Below, piece by piece: positions 47,220 to 55,629 of a stretch of 64,000 nt of DNA (positions are counted from its first letter, which is position 1; every line of letters starts with the position of its first letter). Origin of the DNA: Boudabousia tangfeifanii. GTDB lineage: Bacteria > Actinomycetota > Actinomycetes > Actinomycetales > Actinomycetaceae. The stretch covers positions 124,001 through 188,000 of the forward strand of contig NZ_CP017812.1 of assembly GCF_001856685.1 (NCBI RefSeq), in the 5' to 3' direction. Position numbers and translations under genes: made by a program. A model generated the notes under the pieces. It was given only the letters and a program-made list of their open reading frames with translations, made no database searches and was not told where the DNA came from.

Positions 47220-47242
47220 TGACGTTTTCTGACAAAACGTCA
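47220..47242. promoter_or_regulatory. Perfect palindrome upstream of surface-protein gene 3
   Basis: TGACGTTTT and AAAACGTCA form nine-base arms around CTGAC. It lies about 190-210 bases upstream of the gene 3 start. No T run follows, so it looks like an operator more than a terminator. Regulator unknown. Confidence 0.45.
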
Positions 47243-47444
47243 CAACAATGTAAAAAAGAGTTAAGACGTTTAAGCTTTGATGTGTCAGCAAAGTATCATC
47301 GATAATCGTAAAAACTTCTGATTTTCTTAAGTTTTGTAAGTGAGTTAGAGCAAGTTAAATAAGAATGTGAGTGTTAGTTGAATAATTATTAGTCGACTTT
47401 TGTATAAAAGTACAGGTATGTATATTTTGGTTTGGGGTAAAGAA

Positions 47445-47482
47445 AAGCGGTTGGGGTGAACAAGGTTTCACCCCAACCGCTT
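47445..47482 (-). terminator. Terminator of surface-protein gene 4
   Basis: AAGCGGTTGGGGTGAA pairs with its complement around a short loop; the minus strand goes on TTCTTT. It lies 13 bases past the stop at 47495. Confidence 0.88.
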
Positions 47483-47494
47483 AAGTTGGTTTAC

Positions 47495-50400
47495 TTATCG
47501 GTTTTGGCGTTGCCGCCGGATTGCTTGGGTCATGCCTAGGGTGGAGATTAGTAGTAGGAGGGTGCCTCCGACTGCTAGTGGCATGTGTCCGTTGCCGCCG
47601 GCTTTTGGTAGTTCGCCGGCGCGTGGGTCGTGGACTGTTACCTTGGGGCCGGCGACGGCGAAGGTGCCGTCGGTGGCTTGTCCGGTGGGTTCACCGGTCT
47701 TAAGGTTTAGTGGCACGATGTTGTTGCTGCCGTCGACTTTGAACACGAGTGGTTCTGGTAGTAGTGAGTAGTCCTTGGTGGGGGACTTGGTTTCTACTAG
47801 GAAGTAGACGGTTCCGGCGTTTAGGGTTGGGGTGACGAAGCGTCCCATGTATTTGTTGTCGCCGTCGTTGGAGGCGAGTGCATCTTGTGGGAAGCGGTTT
47901 TCGTTGTCCGCGGTTAGTTCGTCTAGTTCGGCTTTGACCAGTTCGCCCATGGTGTAGGGTTTGGTGGTTGAGTTGGCTGCCTTGTAGAGGGCGAACTTGG
48001 CGCCGCTTAGGCGGGTGCCGTTAGCGTCGGTCTTTTCAACTAGGGCGATTCCAAGTTGTGGTTTGACTGGGGTGCAGGCGTCGTTGTTGCCGTCTGTACC
48101 TGGGTCATCTTGGGTGCTGACCTTGTTGAAGAAGCCGGTGCCTGGTTTGCCTGCGCCTTCGTTTTCACATTCGCCTGCGCCCTTGGCTGCCGAGTCGGTT
48201 GCGCTCCAGTTGAGTTTGGCTGCTGCTTCGGCGCTGATCTTGCCGGTAACTTCGATGTAGTAGTTGACACTTTCGCCGCCGTTGACGGCCTCGGTGCCTG
48301 CTGGGATTTCGAAGGTTACGGTGTTGCCTTGGACGTTGCTTACCGGGGCGAGGGCGTTTTCGTCCTTGCCGTACTTGGCGGAGGTGATTTCAAAGCCTTG
48401 TGGCAGTGTGATCACATCGGTGATGGCCGGTTGGGCAGAAGCGTTCTTGCCGGCGTTGGTTGCAACCACCTTGTACTTAACGGTAGCGCTTAGCGAACCG
48501 TCTTGAGCGCTGGCTAGGGTTACTGAGGTACCGGTAGAACCTGGGGTCTTAACATACCCGTCGCCACCATTGTTAGCCTCATCAGCCCCGTCAGCTGCCG
48601 GATCAAACTGCGAGAACTTAGCAACCGTCCACTTATTTTCCACCACCGGAATACAAGCAAAGTTATCCCGATACCAAACGTTGTCGTTTTCGGCGTATTG
48701 GGTGTTTTCCAAGTTCATGTTCACGTTGTTAATCGCGGCTTTATCGTTGGGGTTAGCCAACTTAACTTCCTGGCGGTTAACAGTTGCACTTTCGCTGTTA
48801 CAAACAGCGAGCTTGGCTTGTGCTTGTTCGAACTTGGTAACCTCACTACCTTCCACCTTCGAGGTATCAGCCATCACTGGGATGGTGATAGTAAAGGTGG
48901 CCTTTTCTTGCGGGCCGAGGTTAGTGATCGAGTCGGCCAAAATGGCGCCAGCCTTTAGCTCTTCGACACTGTAAGTATCCTTACCGCCAACGCGCGAGCC
49001 TTGACCATCGAAGGTTACCTTCACGCTCTTATTAGGGTCGATAAGCAAGCCGGCAGGAGCTTCGAACTTATCTCGAATCACTCCAGTGTTACCAGCAAAA
49101 GCAGAATCGTTGACCACTTCCATGCGGTAAACCAAATCGCCCTTACCACCCTTAAGAACTACCGGCTCACCCACATGGGCATTACCAAGCTTCTTATCAG
49201 GCGTACCAGCAAACTTCACCGTGTGGAAACGCGGCACCCGAGTATTCTGAATCGTACAAGTAACACTACCATTAGCAGGAACATCAACCGTTGTTCCGTT
49301 TGGCATTACTCCGCCGTCACATTTCCAAGCGCCAGATTGGTAATAACCTGAAAGAGCGCCGGTTTCAGTGATTGTTTCAGACAGGGCGTAACGACCAGCG
49401 AATACATCTTGATCAACGGCGGTGCCTTCGCCGGGTTTAGCCTGACCAGAAACGCCACCAAGAGGATTGTTGTTTTCGACTGTGTATCCTGAAGCTGCCA
49501 AGGTGAAATGACCGAGGTCGTCAGGCAACTGGGTGTTCAACACCTTGCCATTTTGATCCACAATCTGCTTAACCAACTTCAAATGTGCTACTGGGCGAGG
49601 TTTCACTGGGATGCAGGCGTCATTGTTGTCTGAGCCATCTGCGTCATTTTCCATCTTCACTTGGTTGAAGAAACCACCGCCAGGGCTGCCAGCTTTTTCA
49701 GTATTGCATTCCCCAGAAATATTCTTAATGGCTTCCAAGTTGTCAGCTTGGTACTTGACAGTTAAACGGAAGGTTTTAACTGAATATGCCGCCATTTCTT
49801 CAGCGGGAATTTGGAAGTTGTCGACTTTTCCTAACGACTTGCCATCGAGGAGAACGTCCTCGACGCTAAAACCAGTTGGAGGGGTGATTGGGTCGGTAAT
49901 CGCAGCTGGAGTGCCTGCCTTACCGCCAATATTGGCGAGTTTAATCAGATAATCAATACTGACCTTGCCATCGTCAGTAATCTGCGCACTATTTACTGTA
50001 GTGGTGCCGGCTTGAGCGGCGGTGCCAGTGAGTGGATCAATTGCAGCTTTTTGGATTTCGAACTTAGGCTCAAGTGGTTGAGGGGTGATATAGGAACAGG
50101 AACCCATATCTGTAATTGAGCTACGAGTAGACGTTATTGCAATCGCTGTTCCACCTGCATACGGTACCTTGTAAATAGTATTATTTCCGGCTCCACCAAA
50201 GTACATCATTCCATCCCCACCGATGGCAAAACCATTTACCCCGATCAATCTTGGAGTAATAATCGTTGAGACGGTGGTTGGTGAGATAGTTACTCCGCCT
50301 GTGGGATTAGGCTTCGTTATGTCCTTACGCGAGTAGGTGTAAACACCTTTAATCTGTTTGGCTCTATCACCATTTTCCGCTTCAGACATGAGCACCATGT

Positions 50401-52039
50401 CGCCCGAATCGGTAAAAGTAAGATCCATTGGAGGTGCTCCGGATACCCTGGGGTTAGGAAGTGCAGGATGAGTTTCCCAAGTCGCCTTAGGGTTAGTCAG
50501 ATCTAATGAATACAGGATTGGACTTGCATTATAAGGATATGCCCAAAGAATTCCATAGGGATCTACGCCGGCTGGAACGGCAACTTTGGTAGAACCTGGG
50601 AAGTCTGGGAAAGCTTGTGCGATTCCCATTCCTTTCAAGCCATCTGTGAAGTAGACTTTGTTGTCTTTGCCAATGTAGATGAACTTATTTGGTAGTTTTG
50701 GAGAGACGGCGATGGTACCGCCTGAAGGGGTTGGTGATAATCCTGCCCTGACTCCAGAGATCTCTTGCGATGCGGTATTAAACTTTTCTACTTTATTTGA
50801 AACGGAAAGGCTGTTCCCCTCGTCGATATAAATATCTTGACACCATGGGGTTTTTATTATTTCAGTTTTGCCGCCAATCATAAAAGCGTCATCAGCGAAG
50901 TCTTGAACGGGAATTAGCCTACGACCTTGATCTATTTGTACACCAATGATGTCGCGATATGCATCGAAAGTGGTTGATGCGTGCACAGGGGTACAGTTGT
51001 TGAGAGTGAATCCGCGACGTATTTCAAACACAGTGCCTGGTTTTACCCACCTAGTACCGGTCCAAGTTGCCGGATTATATGGCCAGTTGATCGAGTCGAG
51101 GAAAGTGCCATTGGCAAGTAGCGGGTCTACTCCGAATAAGGGGAGCGTGGAATCATCATTGCGGACTACCGCAGTTTCAAGAAATTCGTTTGTTAGTGCC
51201 CCGTCTTCAGTCCCTGGAGTTGAGACTTTCATGCCAACACGCTTAGTCATATTTGGGTCGGCTAGATCGCTGGCATTTGCGGGAAGCGGATCTAAAATTG
51301 CGTCTTTAGAATTGGCATAGTTCGAGAACTTTATATCTGCTAACCAAGACCCTAGCTTGTCAGTAGGAATTCGGTATTTAAAATAGGCAACTCCGGAACA
51401 TGCTCCTGGCTCCCATGAGACGATTTTCTTGTCTAGTTCTTCGAGGCCTGTATTGCCTGTGGGGTGAACATCAAGTGAGGCAGTGGTGTCAATGATAGTT
51501 CCTGGAGTGACATCTTTTTTCACTGTTGCTTGTTTAGTGAAGGTAATGGTGCCATTTTGGGTGACGTTATCGATAGTAAAGACCCAAGTGTCAGGAGTGG
51601 AATTACTTTCTCGACTCTCAACTACCGTGCCTGAAGGAATCTTAAAATCGTCGGCAGTAGGTGCAGAAATGAATGGGGCGTCAGGATTCTGGGCAACTCT
51701 TACAATCAGTCGAGATGGGCTACCTGGGGCCACGGTATATTTGAAATTTCCAGTATAGGTAAACGTTTCACCGGGCTTAGGATCTGCGTTTTCTGGACCT
51801 TTGGAATGTTCAAGTGAAATATTAATGGTAGGTAAATCATTAACTTTCATCGGAATACTTGAATCATCAACGTAAGCAAACGTCGGTGAAGAAGCGTGCA
51901 TCCCAACGATTCCGGCTGCCACTATGGATACTGCAGAGATCGCTGCAATTAAACCTTTTGAGCGCTGGATCTTTGTTGTCGAAATGCGCTTATGAGCAGT
52001 AGCGAATTTGTTGCTTTCTGACCTCAAAAACCTAGACAT
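47495..52039 (-). CDS. Giant LPKAG-anchored surface protein 4 (type B N-terminus, gene 1-like C-terminus)
   Basis: 1514 residues from an ATG at 52039 with AGGAG six bases ahead. A basic start and hydrophobic export segment (about 32-50) are followed by YVDDSSIPMKVND. The head matches protein 2 (FAIGGDGMMYFGGAGNN, ITDMGSCSYI). DUF11-like repeats start with IQKAAIDPLTGTAAQ and include RPVAHLKLVKQIVDQNG and FHTVKFAGTPDKK. From about residue 1120 on it is almost identical to protein 1, including the SpaA-like domain and LPKAG (1477-1481), then helix and RRQRQNR tail. Thus a type B head sits on a protein 1 stalk, a mosaic. Confidence 0.88.
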   Translation of the reverse strand: MSRFLRSESNKFATAHKRISTTKIQRSKGLIAAISAVSIVAAGIVGMHASSPTFAYVDDSSIPMKVNDLPTINISLEHSKGPENADPKPGETFTYTGNFKYTVAPGSPSRLIVRVAQNPDAPFISAPTADDFKIPSGTVVESRESNSTPDTWVFTIDNVTQNGTITFTKQATVKKDVTPGTIIDTTASLDVHPTGNTGLEELDKKIVSWEPGACSGVAYFKYRIPTDKLGSWLADIKFSNYANSKDAILDPLPANASDLADPNMTKRVGMKVSTPGTEDGALTNEFLETAVVRNDDSTLPLFGVDPLLANGTFLDSINWPYNPATWTGTRWVKPGTVFEIRRGFTLNNCTPVHASTTFDAYRDIIGVQIDQGRRLIPVQDFADDAFMIGGKTEIIKTPWCQDIYIDEGNSLSVSNKVEKFNTASQEISGVRAGLSPTPSGGTIAVSPKLPNKFIYIGKDNKVYFTDGLKGMGIAQAFPDFPGSTKVAVPAGVDPYGILWAYPYNASPILYSLDLTNPKATWETHPALPNPRVSGAPPMDLTFTDSGDMVLMSEAENGDRAKQIKGVYTYSRKDITKPNPTGGVTISPTTVSTIITPRLIGVNGFAIGGDGMMYFGGAGNNTIYKVPYAGGTAIAITSTRSSITDMGSCSYITPQPLEPKFEIQKAAIDPLTGTAAQAGTTTVNSAQITDDGKVSIDYLIKLANIGGKAGTPAAITDPITPPTGFSVEDVLLDGKSLGKVDNFQIPAEEMAAYSVKTFRLTVKYQADNLEAIKNISGECNTEKAGSPGGGFFNQVKMENDADGSDNNDACIPVKPRPVAHLKLVKQIVDQNGKVLNTQLPDDLGHFTLAASGYTVENNNPLGGVSGQAKPGEGTAVDQDVFAGRYALSETITETGALSGYYQSGAWKCDGGVMPNGTTVDVPANGSVTCTIQNTRVPRFHTVKFAGTPDKKLGNAHVGEPVVLKGGKGDLVYRMEVVNDSAFAGNTGVIRDKFEAPAGLLIDPNKSVKVTFDGQGSRVGGKDTYSVEELKAGAILADSITNLGPQEKATFTITIPVMADTSKVEGSEVTKFEQAQAKLAVCNSESATVNRQEVKLANPNDKAAINNVNMNLENTQYAENDNVWYRDNFACIPVVENKWTVAKFSQFDPAADGADEANNGGDGYVKTPGSTGTSVTLASAQDGSLSATVKYKVVATNAGKNASAQPAITDVITLPQGFEITSAKYGKDENALAPVSNVQGNTVTFEIPAGTEAVNGGESVNYYIEVTGKISAEAAAKLNWSATDSAAKGAGECENEGAGKPGTGFFNKVSTQDDPGTDGNNDACTPVKPQLGIALVEKTDANGTRLSGAKFALYKAANSTTKPYTMGELVKAELDELTADNENRFPQDALASNDGDNKYMGRFVTPTLNAGTVYFLVETKSPTKDYSLLPEPLVFKVDGSNNIVPLNLKTGEPTGQATDGTFAVAGPKVTVHDPRAGELPKAGGNGHMPLAVGGTLLLLISTLGMTQAIRRQRQNR
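47524..48679. repeat. Near-identical tract, copy 2 (shared with 32121-33276)
   Basis: Direct-repeat partner of the 3' tract of gene 1, in the same orientation 15.4 kb away. The tract covers the SpaA-like domain and the sorting signal. Synonymous positions are also shared, which argues for recent exchange rather than selection on protein alone. Confidence 0.9.
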
Positions 52040-52204
52040 AAAACACTCCTATTGAGAAGAAAATTGCCCATTTCCATCCTATCGAGAAACTTTAGTTTTT
52101 GTTCTAAATAAAAGGAATTGTGACATTTTGACACAGTAGTGTAAGCGAGTCGTTCACAGGCGAGTGAAAAAATGGTCAAGCAGCTGGAAGGCCGTCCTAA
52201 ATAA

Positions 52205-52237
52205 AAGTTCACCCCCACGATTTGTGGGGGTGAACTT
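52205..52237 (-). terminator. Terminator of the LAETG surface-protein gene
   Basis: AAGTTCACCCCCAC pairs with its complement around five bases; the minus strand continues TTTATTT. It lies 40 bases past the stop at 52277. Confidence 0.88.
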
Positions 52238-52276
52238 AGGTCAGAAAACTATCTAATTTTCATCGTTGTGTTTAGC

Positions 52277-54268
52277 TCATGCTTTGCGGCGTCTAGCAGT
52301 TGCAACTAAAGCAATGCCGGCTAGCAAGATGGTTAGAGAAGTTCCAACCAACCAAGGAGTGTCAGCGCCAGTTTCTGCCAAAGATGCACTCCCTGGGTTG
52401 ACTGGATTGGCTGGGTTTACCTGTGGAGCGGGCTTAACAGGATCAGTGTTTCCTAGAGCTGGCTTAGCAGGGATCACTGGAGTGACCTCAGGAGTTGGTG
52501 TAACCGGAGTCGGTTCTGCGGTGACCACAGGAGTTGGCTCAGCGGTTGCTTCCGGAGTTGGTGCTACTGGGGTCGGTTCTGCAGTGGCCTCTGGGGTTGG
52601 GACTACTGGTAGTTCCGGAGTTGGTTCCGCGGTGACCTCTGGGGTTGGGACTACTGGTAGTTCCGGGGTCGGTTCTGCAGTGGCCTCTGGGGTTGGGACT
52701 ACTGGTAGTTCTGGGGTCGGTTCTGCAGTGGCCTCTGGGGTTGGGACTACTGGTAGTTCTGGGGTCGGTTCTGCGGTGACCTCTGGGGTTGGTACCACTG
52801 GAGTTGGTACCACTGGTAGTTCCGGGGTTGGTTCAGTGGTGACCTCAGGGGTTGGTACTACTGGGGTTGGGACTACTGGTAGTTCCGGGGTTGGTTCAGT
52901 GGTGACCTCAGGGGTTGGTACTACTGGTTGTTCCGGGGTTGGTTCTGCGGTGACCTCTGGGGTTGGAACTACTGGTAGTTCTGGGGTTGGTTCAGTGGTG
53001 ACCTCAGGGGTTGGTACTACTGGTTGTTCCGGGGTAGGTTCGGTGGTTTCCTCTGGGGTTGGTTCGACGCTGGCTTCTGGGGTTGGTTCGACGCTGGCTT
53101 CTGGGGTCGGTTCAACGGTGGCCTCAGGGGTCGGTTCATCAGTAGCCTCTGGGGTTGGTTCGACGCTTGCCTCAGGGGTCGGTTCAACGGTAGCCTCTGG
53201 GGTTGGCTCGACGCTGGCCTCTGGGGTCGGTTCGACGCTGGCCTCAGGGGTTGGCTCGACGGTGGCCTCTGGGGTCGGTTCAACGGTAGCCTCAGGGGTT
53301 GGCTCCGCTGGAGCTTCTGGAGTTTCCTTAATAGGAAGTTCTGGAGTAGGTTCGTCACTTACTTCAGGGGTTGGTTCCGGAGTAGGAATTGGCTTGCAGC
53401 GGTCGCTGCCATCAAGAGCCTTAGGGGCTTGACCAGGTTCGCTGGTGTAAGAGAAGGTTGCAGAAGAAAGCGCCTGGAACTTCTCGTTAACAACTACCTT
53501 GCCCTTATTGTCTAGGGACCAATCGCCAAGGTTGGTGTTTGGAGCGATCTTGGCGGTAAAGCCAAAAACGGTTCCCTTGCCTGGTTCGAGATCCTTATTA
53601 AGGGTAACTTCCCACTTGCCGCCCTCGATCTGCTTGGCCGAGGTCAAGTCTGGTTCCCAAGTGTAGTTGCTGTATGGCTTGCCCCAAATCTGCATGTAAT
53701 CGTTCATGGTTTCGAACTTAGGGTGCTTAGCCATAGCGGAATCGAAAGTGTAATCCGAGAAAAGGTCTGGATTCTGGTTATTGTTCAGCGAAATAGTGAT
53801 AACAGTACCGGCAGGGATCTTGTAGTTGGTTGCCAGTGGAATACGCCAGAACTGGGTAGTCTTTTCGGTAGCAACAGCCGACTCGCCAATTAGTTTCTTG
53901 TTGGCTGCCTTAGGGTCGTCGTAGGTCTTAGTGGTTTTTGCACCGATGGTCCAGTGAGTGATTTCAAACATGCCCGGGCCAGAAGGGTTCAATCCGTAAC
54001 CGTGTTCTGGGCGAACTTCCTTAATGTAACCACCGTTCGAGTAATCGACAGTGTTGCCGTTATCGTCAACCATCAGGTTGGGGAAGTTCTCATCATTGTT
54101 CTGTAGGAACAAATCCATAACCGTTTCAGCGGTCCACTGGTTGCCGCACTGGCCAACCGGCTCATAGCCTGGCTTGGAACCAGCGTTAGTCGCGAATGCG
54201 AGGGGGGAAAGAACAGTAGCAGCAAGTGCTAGTGCGGCAGCACCAACTGCAAACTTCTTCTTGGACAT
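52277..54268 (-). CDS. LAETG-anchored surface protein with PTPE repeat stalk
   Basis: 663 residues behind AGGAGAGTAA and an ATG. A standard signal peptide ends near SPLAFA (about 26). Residues about 30-290 form a beta-rich globular domain with a Cys at 38 and one in SDRCKP that may pair; no known ligand motif is recognised. Residues about 295-590 are a repeat stalk built of EPTPEAS/TV and of 16-residue PTPEVTTEPTPELPVV units. The C-terminus has LAETG (630-634), a hydrophobic helix and RRRKA, the type of signal that class E sortases (LAxTG) use, unlike the LPKAG of its neighbours. The repeat stalk probably lifts the domain away from the wall and should vary in length between strains. Confidence 0.88.
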   Translation of the reverse strand: MSKKKFAVGAAALALAATVLSPLAFATNAGSKPGYEPVGQCGNQWTAETVMDLFLQNNDENFPNLMVDDNGNTVDYSNGGYIKEVRPEHGYGLNPSGPGMFEITHWTIGAKTTKTYDDPKAANKKLIGESAVATEKTTQFWRIPLATNYKIPAGTVITISLNNNQNPDLFSDYTFDSAMAKHPKFETMNDYMQIWGKPYSNYTWEPDLTSAKQIEGGKWEVTLNKDLEPGKGTVFGFTAKIAPNTNLGDWSLDNKGKVVVNEKFQALSSATFSYTSEPGQAPKALDGSDRCKPIPTPEPTPEVSDEPTPELPIKETPEAPAEPTPEATVEPTPEATVEPTPEASVEPTPEASVEPTPEATVEPTPEASVEPTPEATDEPTPEATVEPTPEASVEPTPEASVEPTPEETTEPTPEQPVVPTPEVTTEPTPELPVVPTPEVTAEPTPEQPVVPTPEVTTEPTPELPVVPTPVVPTPEVTTEPTPELPVVPTPVVPTPEVTAEPTPELPVVPTPEATAEPTPELPVVPTPEATAEPTPELPVVPTPEVTAEPTPELPVVPTPEATAEPTPVAPTPEATAEPTPVVTAEPTPVTPTPEVTPVIPAKPALGNTDPVKPAPQVNPANPVNPGSASLAETGADTPWLVGTSLTILLAGIALVATARRRKA
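52490..53390 (-). repeat. In-frame tandem repeats coding the PTPE stalk
   Basis: About 900 bases of imperfect 24-base and 48-base units that code for eight- and 16-residue PTPE repeats. Two units carry an extra PTPVV insertion. Such DNA is prone to slippage and unequal recombination. Confidence 0.9.
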
Positions 54269-54480
54269 TTACTCTCCTATATGTTTTACGAAAGACCTAC
54301 GTTTCGAAAATTGCGTAGAGTTCCAGCCTAACTAATAAAAATAAGTATTGATAGGAAAGAAAAAGGTTCTGCGGGCAAAGTCATATTTACTTGTTTCAAA
54401 TTTATTAAATCGAAAGAAATAATGTGACCTGCCTTTTGTTGGCGAGATGTAGGGCAATAAATCAGTTGGTTTTTATTGAA

Positions 54481-54509
54481 AAAGAAAACCGGCCACTTAC
54501 GTGACCGGT
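54481..54509 (-). terminator. Terminator of tRNA-Pro
   Basis: On the minus strand ACCGGTCAC, a GTAA loop and GTGGCCGGT are followed by TTTCTTT, seven bases after the tRNA. Confidence 0.9.
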
Positions 54510-54515
54510 CATTTG

Positions 54516-54589
<74 letters not shown>

Positions 54590-54614
54590 AGGCCGTCCAA
54601 AACTGGACTGGATT

Positions 54615-54643
54615 AGTATAGCTAAAAGATTGCCCCTTGCCAA
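54615..54643 (-). promoter_or_regulatory. Promoter of tRNA-Pro
   Basis: On the minus strand TTGGCA (54643-54638), a 17-base spacer and TATACT (54620-54615) form a near-consensus sigma-A/70-type promoter, 26 bases before the tRNA 5' end. Confidence 0.75.
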
Positions 54644-54677
54644 CTTTTTCCCATGAAAAAAGGCGTAAATGATAAGG

Positions 54678-55607
54678 CTATACCCAGTTAATAGTGATTA
54701 GCGAAGCCCTTGGGCGACAAGCAAAACGGAAGGGAGCAAAACGACTTGTGCCCAATCCAGCAGAAACAAAAAGTTTCAAATCTTGCCAATGACTTAAACC
54801 CGAGGCCGCCGGCCTAGGCAAATCACAGTTCGTAACCAAAGCCCCATAACCTGGAACACAAAGTTGTCCACCATGAGTATGGCCAGCCAAAAGCAGATCA
54901 ATATTAGTTTGGGCAAAGGCCTCAACCACTCGCAAATAGGGTGCATGAGTGACACCTAGACGTAACCAAGGAAGCTCAGTGGCAGGGGTATTGGTAGCTT
55001 CAGATTTGTAAGGCAAATGATCCAAACTGTCATTTTCCATGTGAGCATCAGCAGTACCCCAAACCTGAACCTTGCCATCAAGCATTTCAGCTTGGGTATT
55101 CTCTACATTCACCCAGCCAGCATTCTCAAAAAAATCTACCAGCTCTCTTGTCGGAAGATCCGGTCGATGATCTTCATTAGGATCGTCGGCTGTGCGAGGA
55201 TCCCGGCGTAAATACCGGGTCCACGACTTAGGCTTGGGGGAAAAATAGTCATTAGAACCGAGGACGAAAACCCCGGGGAAGCGCAATAGCGGGTGCAGAG
55301 CTTCCTGTAGGCTAGGCAGAGCCTCCAATGCTCCAAAATTATCCCCAGTAGCAACCACCAAATCTGGTTCTAAACGTTCTAAATCGCGCACGAAATCAAT
55401 CAGCCACTGATCCTTGGGGCGCAAATGTAAATCAGCGACCTGCAAAATCTTCAATGGCGGGCGGGCGTCAACAGTAGCCTCGCCCTCGGCAGGCAAGGTT
55501 AACGTCACTTGTTCCAAATAAGGCCAACGTCGTTCGAAAGCACCCCAAGCAAACCCCGCGATGGGGGCTAAAAGGGCTGCTCCCGCCAAGAACTTAGAAG
55601 TGCGCAT
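54678..55607 (-). CDS. Calcineurin-like metallophosphoesterase (YkuE/YaeI type)
   Basis: 309 residues with an N-terminal hydrophobic anchor or signal (about 7-25). Metal-binding blocks are VADLHLRP (about 57), ATGDNFGA, GSNDYFS in place of the usual GNHD, and AGHTHGGQ near the C-terminus. The family acts on phosphodiesters outside or at the membrane; substrate unknown. It follows the penicillin-binding protein gene by 22 bases, as in many actinobacteria, and is likely co-transcribed. Confidence 0.88.
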   Translation of the reverse strand: MRTSKFLAGAALLAPIAGFAWGAFERRWPYLEQVTLTLPAEGEATVDARPPLKILQVADLHLRPKDQWLIDFVRDLERLEPDLVVATGDNFGALEALPSLQEALHPLLRFPGVFVLGSNDYFSPKPKSWTRYLRRDPRTADDPNEDHRPDLPTRELVDFFENAGWVNVENTQAEMLDGKVQVWGTADAHMENDSLDHLPYKSEATNTPATELPWLRLGVTHAPYLRVVEAFAQTNIDLLLAGHTHGGQLCVPGYGALVTNCDLPRPAASGLSHWQDLKLFVSAGLGTSRFAPFRFACRPRASLITINWV

Positions 55608-55629
55608 AAAAGTCAGTTCAACCTACCAA

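Larger units (their letters stand above)
47030..47494. other. Intergenic region between surface-protein genes 3 and 4
   Basis: 465 AT-rich bases without a gene: presumed promoter region of gene 3 (right of 47030), a palindrome at 47220-47242 and the terminator of gene 4 at its right end. On the minus strand a TATAAA-like box occurs at 47189-47194 without a good -35. Confidence 0.5.

Noticed and set aside
52490..53390. Regular repeats that might be a CRISPR array
   Set aside because: There are no unique spacers, the repeats are in frame within a CDS, and no cas genes are present.
52266..53432. A Gly/Val/Thr repeat protein resembling PE-PGRS on the plus strand
   Set aside because: It is the reverse reading of the PTPE repeats of the LAETG protein. 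The minus frame has a signal peptide, a globular domain, a sorting signal and a ribosome site.
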